Source: Aquisalibacillus elongatus
GTDB lineage: Bacteria; Bacillota; Bacilli; Bacillales; Alkalibacillaceae
Length of the DNA stretch: 64,000 nucleotides
Direction: 5' to 3'
Assembly (NCBI RefSeq): GCF_003843875.1
Contig: NZ_RKRF01000015.1
Coordinates: 18,973 to 82,972, forward strand
Notes under the pieces: generated by a model
The model's input: only the letters and a program-made list of their open reading frames with translations
The model's database searches: none
Told to the model about the DNA's origin: nothing
Position numbers and translations under genes: made by a program
Shown here: piece by piece, positions 45,550 to 52,387 of the stretch
Numbering within the stretch: the first letter of the stretch is position 1
How the letters are laid out: the number at the start of each line of letters is the position of its first letter

Positions 45550-46815
45550 ATGAACGTATTAGTCATTGGACGTGGAGGACGTGAGCATGTTTTAGCGTGG
45601 AAGTTGAAGCAGAGTGATCAAGTTAGTGAGGTATACGTTGCACCGGGTAATGATGGCATGAAGGATGTAGCGAAAACAATCGTAATCGACGAAGATGATA
45701 TAAATGGATTGATCTCATTTGTGAAAAAAACAGACATCGCTTTAACGATTGTAGGTCCGGAAGCGCCATTAATGGATGGAATCGTAGACCGTTTTCAAGC
45801 TGAAGGGCTTAACATATTCGGGCCGACGCAAAAAGCGGCTGAAATAGAAGGTCGTAAACAGTATGCCAAACAGCTAATGAGCCGGTATGGGATTCCAACA
45901 GCTCGATATGACGTATTTGATGATGTTGAACCGGCTCAATCTTATGTCAGGCAAGTAGGTGTACCCATTGTGATTAAGGCAGATGGATTAGCAGCTGGAA
46001 AAGGCGTTGTAATCGCCAAAACCATTCAAGAAGCTGATCAAGCGATTGTTGATATGTTAGACGGGCGTTTTGGCGAGGCGAGTCAGACGATTGTGATTGA
46101 GGAATTTTTAGAAGGCGAAGAATTCTCGCTAATGGCTTTTGTTAATGGAATGAGGGTTTATCCTATGGAATTGTCACAAGACCATAAGCGGGCATTCGAT
46201 CAAGATGAAGGGCCGAATACAGGCGGCATGGGAGCTTATTCACCGGTTCCTCAACTGTCAGAAAACATTAAACGAGAGTCCGTTGAGCAAGTGTTGAAGC
46301 CAACAGCTGAAGCGTTAGTTCAAGAAGGACGCCCTTTTCAAGGGGTGTTATATGCAGGCTTAATAAAAACAAACAATGGACCGAAAGTCATCGAATTTAA
46401 CGCACGGCTTGGCGACCCAGAAGCACAAGTTGTACTGCCTAGGCTAGAAAATGATTTAGTCGAAGTAATAGAACATGTCATGGCTGAAGAACCAGTGAAT
46501 TTGTTGTGGTCTAACAAATTTGCCGTAGGAGTTGTGTTAGCATCCAAGGGATATCCGGGCGCTTATGAAAAAGGTCAGCCCATTCAAGGTCTTCAAGTAC
46601 AATCGAGTGACAATCTGCTATTTCACGCTGGGACTAAGTTTGAAGATGGACAGTGGAAAACGAATGGTGGACGTTTATTACTTGTTGCAGCGCAACATGA
46701 AAAGCTGGAGGAAGCCAAAGAGCGTGTCTACGCTGATATGAAATCATTTGATTCTGCACACACTTTTTATCGAAAAGATATCGCCAAGCGAGCACATTCA
46801 ATCACATCATTTTAG
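45550..46815 (+). CDS. purD: GAR synthetase
   Basis: A 421-aa ATP-grasp enzyme; VIGRGGREHVLAWKL, KADGLAAGKGVVIA, and EFNARLGDPEAQVVLPRL. AGGAGGT immediately upstream. Last of the classical pur genes. Confidence 0.97.
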   Translation: MNVLVIGRGGREHVLAWKLKQSDQVSEVYVAPGNDGMKDVAKTIVIDEDDINGLISFVKKTDIALTIVGPEAPLMDGIVDRFQAEGLNIFGPTQKAAEIEGRKQYAKQLMSRYGIPTARYDVFDDVEPAQSYVRQVGVPIVIKADGLAAGKGVVIAKTIQEADQAIVDMLDGRFGEASQTIVIEEFLEGEEFSLMAFVNGMRVYPMELSQDHKRAFDQDEGPNTGGMGAYSPVPQLSENIKRESVEQVLKPTAEALVQEGRPFQGVLYAGLIKTNNGPKVIEFNARLGDPEAQVVLPRLENDLVEVIEHVMAEEPVNLLWSNKFAVGVVLASKGYPGAYEKGQPIQGLQVQSSDNLLFHAGTKFEDGQWKTNGGRLLLVAAQHEKLEEAKERVYADMKSFDSAHTFYRKDIAKRAHSITSF

Positions 46816-46908
46816 CACATACAGTGACTGACGACTTAAATGGAATTGACCATGGTGGAACTGTATGTGAATCATGCCGGTCGTCTGGGCGGAGAGTGGA
46901 TCACTCTT
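46816..46908 (+). promoter_or_regulatory. Possible pseudoknotted RNA between purD and folD
   Basis: A perfect 10-bp stem CACATACAGT (46816-46825)/ACTGTATGTG (46860-46869) encloses GACGAC (46830-46835), which is complementary to GTCGTC (46880-46885) downstream, an H-type pseudoknot topology. A further hairpin AGAGT-5-ACTCT follows (46894-46908). No T-run, so not an obvious terminator. It begins two bases after the purD stop. Confidence 0.45.
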
Positions 46909-46929
46909 CAATTATTAGGAGGTTAAACC

Positions 46930-47784
46930 ATGAATCCAATAATTCTAGACGGAAAAAAGGTTGCTCAGTCAATCAAAAACGAACTGAGAGTGGAAGTTGA
47001 ACGGTTAAAAGAAGCGGAGATAACGCCTAAATTAGCCACCATTTTAGTCGGAGACGATGAAGCATCTAAGACATACGTCCAAATGAAAGCTAATACATGT
47101 CATAAGTTAGGAATGGAATCTGAGCGAGTTTTTCTACCAGAAGAAACGACGACAGAAGAACTGCTTAATGTCATTAAGCAGTTAAATGAAGACGCCAGTG
47201 TGCACGGTATTTTGCTACAACATCCCGTACCAAGTCATATTGATGAACGTAAAGCTTTTGATACAATTGCGTTAGAAAAAGATGTCGATGGCGTAACTGC
47301 ACACGGTTTTGGGGCAACAACGTTTCAACTGGGCGCATACCCATGTTGTACACCTGCCGCTATTTTACAAATAATTGATCATTATAACTTATCCATTGAA
47401 GGTAAGCACGCGGTGGTTGTTGGCCGTAGCCCGATTTTAGGAAAACCTGTGTCCATGATGCTCCTTAACCGAAATGCGACGGTGACGATTAGTCATTCAA
47501 AAACAGAAAATTTACCTGAGGTAATCAGTCAGGCAGACATCATTATTGCAGCTGTCGGCCGTCCGAAGTTTATTAAGGGCGAATGGTTGAAAGAAGGAGC
47601 GATTGTATTAGATGCCGGCTATAATCCAGGAAATATAGGTGACTGTGATTACGAAACATGTTATCCTAAATCGTCAGCTATTACACCTGTTCCTGGTGGA
47701 GTTGGCCCTGTCACAATTTCTATGTTACTCAAACATACAGTTGAAGCAGCCAAAACACAACGAGCAAGTGTGGTTTTGAACTAA
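46930..47784 (+). CDS. folD: Methylene-THF dehydrogenase / cyclohydrolase
   Basis: A 284-aa enzyme producing the formyl-THF used by PurN and PurH. Catalytic residues are conserved (Tyr and Lys in TYVQMKAN, Gln in LLQHPVPSHI, Asp in KDVDG) and VVVGRSPILGKPVSMMLLN binds NADP. The segment after KDVDG is unusual (VTAHGFGATTF rather than the common FHP-x-N-x-G), as is CCTPAAI. AGGAGGT precedes the ATG. It ends the purine cluster. Confidence 0.93.
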   Translation: MNPIILDGKKVAQSIKNELRVEVERLKEAEITPKLATILVGDDEASKTYVQMKANTCHKLGMESERVFLPEETTTEELLNVIKQLNEDASVHGILLQHPVPSHIDERKAFDTIALEKDVDGVTAHGFGATTFQLGAYPCCTPAAILQIIDHYNLSIEGKHAVVVGRSPILGKPVSMMLLNRNATVTISHSKTENLPEVISQADIIIAAVGRPKFIKGEWLKEGAIVLDAGYNPGNIGDCDYETCYPKSSAITPVPGGVGPVTISMLLKHTVEAAKTQRASVVLN

Positions 47785-47803
47785 TTCTTAAGATTGGTTT
47801 GTA

Positions 47804-47993
47804 TTGTGATGAGCGAAGGCGGCGACTCCAGTGGGAACAGCACGAGCCGAGGGGCCACAGGATGTGGGTCAGTTCGGCGTTGCAACAGGACGTTGCGAAC
47901 TTAGCCGAACATCTTCAGTGTAGCGAAACGACAGTGAGCTTTGGGAAGTTGAGGCCGTGCCCGCGGAAAGCGTCCGCCGTGAGCGAATCACAA
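47804..47993. repeat. GC-rich folded intergenic repeat
   Basis: A 190-bp GC-rich block unlike its AT-rich surroundings. Terminal arms TTGTGAT (47804-47810)/ATCACAA (47987-47993), then GGCGG/CCGCC, enclose hairpins CCACA-3-TGTGG and GTTCGGC (47872-47878)/GCCGAAC (47904-47910). The core CGCGGAAAGCGTCCGCC is one I recall from dispersed intergenic repeats of Bacillaceae. A 68-codon frame across it is probably spurious. Confidence 0.65.
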
Positions 47994-48042
47994 CATCAAA
48001 TGTAAAATGATAAAATTTACAGCTAAATAAAGCTGATTTATC

Positions 48043-48070
48043 TTGACATTCATGCCATAGATATTATAAT
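48043..48070 (+). promoter_or_regulatory. rplM promoter with inverted repeat over -10
   Basis: TTGACA (48043-48048), 16 bp, TATAAT (48065-48070). ATGCCATAGA (48052-48061) and TCTATGGCAT (48075-48084) form a 10-bp perfect inverted repeat centred on the -10. Confidence 0.8.
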
Positions 48071-48089
48071 ATATTCTATGGCATTTTAT

Positions 48090-48126
48090 CATAACCACGA
48101 ATAGCCCCGGAACTACTCGTGATGAA
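48090..48126 (+). ncRNA. Ribosomal protein L13 leader
   Basis: CCACGAATAGCCCCGGAAC... pairs through CACGA/TCGTG (hairpin 48096-48122); it resembles the short L13 leader of Bacillus upstream of rplM-rpsI. Confidence 0.6.
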
Positions 48127-48173
48127 GATAAAAATATGTTCGATAGAATCGATTGATATAGGAGGGAAAGCAA

Positions 48174-48611
48174 ATGCGCACAACTTTCATGGCTAATGAA
48201 AACAACGTTGAGCGTAAATGGTATGTGGTTGATGCCGAAGGACAAACGCTAGGTCGTCTAGCTACAGAAGTTGCAACACTTCTTCGCGGCAAGCATAAAC
48301 CAACTTACACACCACACGTTGATACTGGTGATCACGTAATTATCGTGAATGCTGATAAAGTACAATTAACAGGTAAAAAATTAACAGATAAAATGTATTA
48401 CCGCCATTCAAACTACCCTGGTGGTTTAAAGGCACGCAGCGCAAACGTTATGCGCCAAAACTACCCTGAACAAATGCTTGAACTAGCTGTTAAAGGAATG
48501 CTACCGAAAAACAAGCTAGGTCGTAAAATGGGTAAAAAACTTCACGTTTATCGTGGACCTGAACACAAACATCAAGCACAAAATCCAGAAGTTTACGAAC
48601 TTCGCGGGTAA
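48174..48611 (+). CDS. rplM: 50S ribosomal protein L13
   Basis: A 145-aa early-assembly 50S protein, same length as in B. subtilis ([11 protein letters not shown]...). GGAGGG upstream. Followed by rpsI after 19 bp. Confidence 0.97.
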   Translation: MRTTFMANENNVERKWYVVDAEGQTLGRLATEVATLLRGKHKPTYTPHVDTGDHVIIVNADKVQLTGKKLTDKMYYRHSNYPGGLKARSANVMRQNYPEQMLELAVKGMLPKNKLGRKMGKKLHVYRGPEHKHQAQNPEVYELRG

Positions 48612-48630
48612 GTAAAAGGAGGTAAAGACT

Positions 48631-49023
48631 TTGGCACAAGTACAATACTACGGAACAGGTCGTCGTAAGAGCTCGGTAGCTCGTGTGCGTCTAGTTCCTG
48701 GAAGCGGAAAAATTATTGTAAATGATGTAGATGCACAAGAGTACTTCCCACATGAAACGTTACGCTTAGTCATCAACCAGCCATTAGAATCAACTGAAAC
48801 TATTGGTAACTATGATGTTCTAGCAAACGTTAACGGTGGTGGATATACAGGTCAAGCAGGAGCGATCCGTCTAGGTGTTGCTCGCGCACTATTAGAAGCA
48901 GACCCTGACTATCGCCCAACATTAAAGCGCGCTGGATTCCTAACTCGTGATCCTCGTGCGAAAGAGCGTAAGAAATACGGTCTTAAAGGCGCTCGTCGTG
49001 CACCACAGTTCTCTAAGCGTTAA
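48631..49023 (+). CDS. rpsI: 30S ribosomal protein S9
   Basis: A 130-aa protein whose C-terminal tail (RRAPQFSKR) reaches the P-site tRNA. TTG start after AAAGGAGGT. Its final 62 bp are repeated exactly at 50193-50254, so the present 3' end may have been supplied by an integrated element that restored the reading frame. Confidence 0.97.
   Translation: MAQVQYYGTGRRKSSVARVRLVPGSGKIIVNDVDAQEYFPHETLRLVINQPLESTETIGNYDVLANVNGGGYTGQAGAIRLGVARALLEADPDYRPTLKRAGFLTRDPRAKERKKYGLKGARRAPQFSKR
48962..49023 (+). repeat. Direct repeat copy 1 (attL-like), rpsI 3' end
   Basis: These 62 bp, including the stop codon, are identical to 50193-50254. Sequences on both sides differ. This is the pattern left by site-specific integration into a gene end. 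Confidence 0.85.
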
Positions 49024-49049
49024 AATTCTTGTCACACAAGGATCCAAAG

Positions 49050-49086
49050 CCTCTCTTTTCTATTTTGGAAAAAGAGAGGTTTTTTA
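49050..49086 (+). terminator. Terminator after rpsI
   Basis: CCTCTCTTTT (49050-49059) pairs with AAAAGAGAGG (49070-49079) and is followed by seven T. Confidence 0.85.
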
Positions 49087-49095
49087 TATTTTTAG

Positions 49096-49118
49096 TTTTT
49101 GACTCACAAATGACTCAC
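49096..49118. repeat. Element-end repeat, copy 1 (TGACTCAC doublet)
   Basis: A 23-bp sequence, T5 followed by two TGACTCAC-type units, identical to 50137-50159. It begins three bases past the end of the integrase remnant. It may be an arm-type recombinase site. Confidence 0.6.
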
Positions 49119-49120
49119 AT

Positions 49121-49281
49121 TTAATCGTTTGTCATATAATTTAGGAATTTTTGGGCAGTTTTTTCTCTGGATTTATTCGTTACATAAGTATATATTATAA
49201 GTGGTTTGAATGCTTTCATGACCGAGTCGATTTTGAACTTCGTATGGCTCTGCACCAGATTCAAAATTCAAGCAAACCTTG
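49121..49281 (-). pseudogene. C-terminal remnant of a tyrosine integrase
   Basis: Minus-strand translation gives NFESGAEPYEVQNRLGHE, then SIQTTYNIY and, after a net frameshift near 49190, TYVTNKSREKTAQKFLNYM ending at a stop (49121-49123). This is the C-terminal catalytic region of phage/ICE-type tyrosine recombinases, with the LGH box and the Tyr-nucleophile region. The upstream two thirds are missing. It lies next to the attL-like repeat, the usual place for int. Confidence 0.75.
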
Positions 49282-49358
49282 TATTTAAATTTTTGGCTCC
49301 AAAACATAATACCTTACCATTAGGGTTTATGACCTATAGATAATCGTTTAAACAGAAC

Positions 49359-49949
49359 CTATTGTAAATGTTTAGGTGTGTCATCAGCATTATTCTTTAA
49401 CGTTTCAGTGAAAATATTATCTTGTGATTGATTATTGGGTTCTAATCGTTGTCCATTTTGAATGAACTTAATCAGGTTTTGGATATCTTCTTTTGTGGCA
49501 GGTTGTTTTTCCAATTTTAAAGTATAGCCTAATTGTCCATTAGATTCTAATGTAGCATATTGAACATCATGAATATTAGAAACGCCTGCGTTCCGTAATC
49601 GTTCTTCTAATTTATCAACAGTTAATCTATGTTTTTTTAAGTTGTTCTCAATTAAATTGCCATTTTCAATAACAGGTACAGCTTTACCAGATAGTACTGT
49701 TTCTGTATTGTCAAATTTTAATTGGATAAATTCAGCTATAATTAGAAAAAGCACTAATAACCCAGCAATTCCAAAAGTCGTCCAAAGCCCCCGGCCAGAT
49801 ACGGGTTGAATAAGTAATGTGCCGATGGCAATCATCATAACCGTTTGGGGAATAGTCATTTGAGAGATTGTTTTTCTTCCGCCTATTCTTAAAATAATCG
49901 TTCCCATAGCAAAGATAAGAAATGTTTGCCAAATTAAGTTTAAATCCAT
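49359..49949 (-). CDS. DUF421 membrane protein (YetF-like)
   Basis: A 196-aa protein with about three N-terminal membrane segments (residues 5-75) and a soluble DUF421 domain (VPVIENGNLIENNLKKHRLT, then a VQYATLESNGQLGY-like strand). Homologues are abundant in spore formers; the biochemical role is unknown. AAAGGAGAT precedes the ATG on the minus strand. It is the only intact gene between the two rpsI 3' copies, so it is likely element cargo. Confidence 0.85.
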   Translation of the reverse strand: MDLNLIWQTFLIFAMGTIILRIGGRKTISQMTIPQTVMMIAIGTLLIQPVSGRGLWTTFGIAGLLVLFLIIAEFIQLKFDNTETVLSGKAVPVIENGNLIENNLKKHRLTVDKLEERLRNAGVSNIHDVQYATLESNGQLGYTLKLEKQPATKEDIQNLIKFIQNGQRLEPNNQSQDNIFTETLKNNADDTPKHLQ

Positions 49950-50006
49950 AAAGATAATCTCCTTTCTCTATTGATGCCTAATATTTTTTATCTAGGTTCT
50001 AATTTT

Positions 50007-50031
50007 ATACCTGGGATATTAGGTTTAAAAC
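50007..50031 (-). promoter_or_regulatory. Sigma-B-like promoter of the DUF421 gene
   Basis: On the minus strand GTTTTA (50031-50026), 13 bp, AGGTAT (50012-50007), close to the sigma-B consensus GTTTAA / GGGTAT. The gene starts about 60 bp downstream. Confidence 0.45.
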
Positions 50032-50136
50032 GTATTTAGCAATCAAGTGCTTTTTTTATTAAGAAGGCATCTTTTTGCACGGACAACACATTCAAATAAC
50101 AGACCTGATTTACAATAAGAAGGAAATTTCTCTTAT

Positions 50137-50159
50137 TTTTTGACTCACAAATGACTCAC
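50137..50159. repeat. Element-end repeat, copy 2 (TGACTCAC doublet)
   Basis: Identical to 49096-49118, in the same orientation, 33 bp before the second rpsI end. Confidence 0.6.
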
Positions 50160-50192
50160 TTTTTATTAAATTGTGTTAAATTTGGTTGATAT

Positions 50193-50254
50193 AAGAGCGT
50201 AAGAAATACGGTCTTAAAGGCGCTCGTCGTGCACCACAGTTCTCTAAGCGTTAA
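50193..50254 (+). repeat. Direct repeat copy 2 (attR-like), duplicated rpsI 3' end
   Basis: A 62-bp exact copy of the end of rpsI, without a start codon or ribosome-binding site, followed by a terminator typical of a ribosomal operon. This is probably the original rpsI end displaced by integration. Confidence 0.85.
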
Positions 50255-50261
50255 TAGCCTA

Positions 50262-50305
50262 AATAAACCCACTCTCTTAACAAGATTTATGAGAGTGGGT
50301 TTATT
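50262..50305. terminator. Bidirectional terminator (original rpsI end / ABC-F gene)
   Basis: AATAAACCCACTCTC (50262-50276) and GAGAGTGGGTTTATT (50291-50305) form a 15-bp perfect stem. It is placed between the orphan rpsI end and the convergent ABC-F gene (stop at 50311). Confidence 0.85.
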
Positions 50306-50310
50306 ATTTG

Positions 50311-51780
50311 CTATTTATTATAAGGGTCTAATAAAACCTTCTTTGTCGCAACAGCATCAACATAGTGTTCATTATGATCGACGCTGATCATAGTTGGTTG
50401 ATAGTCGTTTATAGCATCTATCAACTGATAAATGACAAAAAGGTCGAGACTGTTGGTCACCTCATCCCAGATGAATAGTTGATGATGATTCAAAAGGGCT
50501 TTTGCTAATAACATCTTTTTCTTTTCACCAGAGCTCCATTGTTTCCCTTGAGGACTTGAGAAAAGTTTTCGGCTCATACCTAGTTGATGCAATAGATATA
50601 GGTATTCCTCTTTTTCTTCCTTAGACGTCATCGACTGTAAATACGAATGTAAATCTACCCGACCTTGGTTTTTCTGGTGTAAAACCGACTGTTGTTCCGG
50701 GAGTTTAATGTCATATTCTCCAATGGTCTCTAGTTTCTCTTCACCTATAATAAAATTTAATAAGGTCGACTTTCCAACGCCATTGTGCCCTTCAATAAAT
50801 AATCTTTCAGATGGATAGAGATCAACGTTGATAGGAGAAAACAAAGGAACGCCACCTCTTAAAATAGAAAACTCACGAAAAGAGAGGATCTGTTTTTGAG
50901 GCCTTACTACGTTAAATTTAAGTTTAGAAACTTCTTCAATATTATCAATGAGCTCTTCTTTTTCAATAACTTTTTCCTCGGTTCTTTTCCTAATGGCTTT
51001 AGCTCTTTTCATTTGTTTGGCAGCTAATCGTCGTTCTGAAGAATCTTTTGTGCTGTTTTCTCTTTGTAATCCCCAATTGTTAACTTGTCTTGAAACTTGA
51101 TCTAGACGCTTGATTTCTCCTTTGAGTTTCTCGTTTTTCTCCTTTGTTAATCGGTCAGCACGTTCCTTTTCGGTTTTCCAAGTGTCAACATCTCCAGCTA
51201 TAAGGTCGATTGATTCTTTGTTTATAGCTAAAATATGATCGACAAACTGGTTAAGAAAATATTCATCATGGCTCACTACAATGTAACCTGTTTTGTTATT
51301 TAAGTATTGGCCAACCATTTGTCTTCCATGCAGATCTAAATTATTCGTCGGCTCGTCAATTAACGGAAATGCCTGGTCGTCTAAAAATAACTCGATTAGT
51401 AGAATCTTGGTTTGCTCTCCTCCGCTTAGTTGATTGAAATTACGATAAAGAATGTCATGTGATAGCTCCATATAATTCAGCTCTCGTTCAATTTCCCAAA
51501 TTTCAACCAATGGATTACGTTCTAGTAAAACATCTAGAGTTGTTAAGTCTTTCTCTGGATAAATGGGAAAATATTCAAATTCTAGATTCGAATGTATAGA
51601 TCCTTCATAGTCTAACTGGTCCATTAGAATCTTTAAGAAGGTCGTTTTACCTCTTCCGTTTCGACCGACGAGACCTAGTTTCCAACTTTCATGTATGTTT
51701 AAATTAACGTCTTGGAACATTGGATTTATCATTGATATATATTTAAAACATAAACTTTTAATTATAATATTACCTTTCAA
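50311..51780 (-). CDS. Lsa-type ABC-F ribosome protection protein
   Basis: A 489-aa protein with two ABC domains and no membrane segments. Walker A GRNGRGKTT (39-47), signature LSGGEQTK, Walker B PLIDEPTNNLD; second Walker A GHNGVGKST, signature SSGEKKKML, Walker B FIWDEVTNSLD. Phrases such as SWKLGLVGRNGRGKTT match Lsa proteins, which protect ribosomes from lincosamides, pleuromutilins and streptogramin A; resistance here is inferred. A Lys/Arg-rich interdomain linker carries the antibiotic-resistance-domain position. Start TTG 51780 with AGGAG upstream. Confidence 0.85.
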   Translation of the reverse strand: MKGNIIIKSLCFKYISMINPMFQDVNLNIHESWKLGLVGRNGRGKTTFLKILMDQLDYEGSIHSNLEFEYFPIYPEKDLTTLDVLLERNPLVEIWEIERELNYMELSHDILYRNFNQLSGGEQTKILLIELFLDDQAFPLIDEPTNNLDLHGRQMVGQYLNNKTGYIVVSHDEYFLNQFVDHILAINKESIDLIAGDVDTWKTEKERADRLTKEKNEKLKGEIKRLDQVSRQVNNWGLQRENSTKDSSERRLAAKQMKRAKAIRKRTEEKVIEKEELIDNIEEVSKLKFNVVRPQKQILSFREFSILRGGVPLFSPINVDLYPSERLFIEGHNGVGKSTLLNFIIGEEKLETIGEYDIKLPEQQSVLHQKNQGRVDLHSYLQSMTSKEEKEEYLYLLHQLGMSRKLFSSPQGKQWSSGEKKKMLLAKALLNHHQLFIWDEVTNSLDLFVIYQLIDAINDYQPTMISVDHNEHYVDAVATKKVLLDPYNK

Positions 51781-51801
51781 ATAATCATCTCCTAAACATA
51801 A

Positions 51802-51960
51802 ATATCCCCTATCTCGCTTCTGAGATAGGGGATATGCGTACGTTTAAACAGACCAACCGAAAATTGGTAACGGAGAACCCTAGAATAGAGCTGTCATTTA
51901 AAGGAGTACACAATAATCCTACTCAAAAGAACCATAGATAGGCAGTAAGGCAGAATTTCA
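51802..51960 (-). promoter_or_regulatory. Leader / attenuator of the ABC-F gene
   Basis: A 14-bp perfect stem (51802-51815 with 51822-51835, loop 6 nt) stands just upstream of the ribosome-binding site. Further upstream on the minus strand are a smaller hairpin (ACCAA/TTGGT) and very short possible leader peptides, for example GTG TAC TCC TTT AAA TGA behind GAGTAGG. Such leaders control vmlR- and vga-type genes by ribosome-mediated attenuation. A T-run after the stem is weak. Confidence 0.5.
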
Positions 51961-52176
51961 GCCAAAATTTAACTGCTATTTGATTCGAACTATAAAGTAA
52001 GATTATTGAATCATCGCTTTAAATTTCTCCCTTCAAAATATATTTCTACTACTTTAAAAAAGATTTATCTATTTGTCAATATTATTATTCTAATATACTT
52101 CTGTATACTAAATATTCAACTACTGTAATATTCGGTTCCCGAACTATATTGAATTTTTTATAGAAAAAATGACATT

Positions 52177-52205
52177 TTCGACAAATTTCAATCATGTTCG
52201 ACAAA
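52177..52205. promoter_or_regulatory. Two Spo0A boxes upstream of the app operon
   Basis: TTCGACAAA, the reverse complement of the 0A box TTTGTCGAA, occurs at 52177-52185 and 52197-52205, exactly 20 bp apart. They lie about 30-58 bp upstream of the candidate -35, an activator-like position. Confidence 0.6.
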
Positions 52206-52234
52206 AATTCACAAAATTAGTCATATTTAAAATA

Positions 52235-52264
52235 TTGAAAAAATTACAAAAGTCTGTTTATATT
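52235..52264 (+). promoter_or_regulatory. Candidate app operon promoter
   Basis: TTGAAA (52235-52240), 18 bp, TATATT (52259-52264). The 607-bp region 51781-52387 otherwise holds the ABC-F leader, very AT-rich sequence, and an ATTTTTT/AAAAAAT palindrome (52153-52170) reminiscent of, but not clearly, a CodY site. Confidence 0.45.
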
Positions 52265-52387
52265 AATTCATAGTCTAAATATCTTAAAAATCTCGTTAAT
52301 ATTTTAAAACAACGAAGCATATTTTTTAAGAGTTATTTTTTGTTAGTACATATTTTGTTCTGATTATACAAGTTGGGGTGTTGCTAG

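Noticed and set aside
46886..46929. THF riboswitch upstream of folD
   Set aside because: A GGAGAGT-like start is present (GGAGAGTGG) but the remaining THF-aptamer consensus does not follow.
47799..48005. 68-codon frame across the GC-rich repeat
   Set aside because: The block folds into hairpins and has no convincing ribosome-binding site; repeats of this type are often mis-annotated as small genes.
52153..52170. CodY operator upstream of appD
   Set aside because: The ATTTTTT/AAAAAAT palindrome lacks the TTC-n-GAA centre of the CodY consensus in an AT-rich region.
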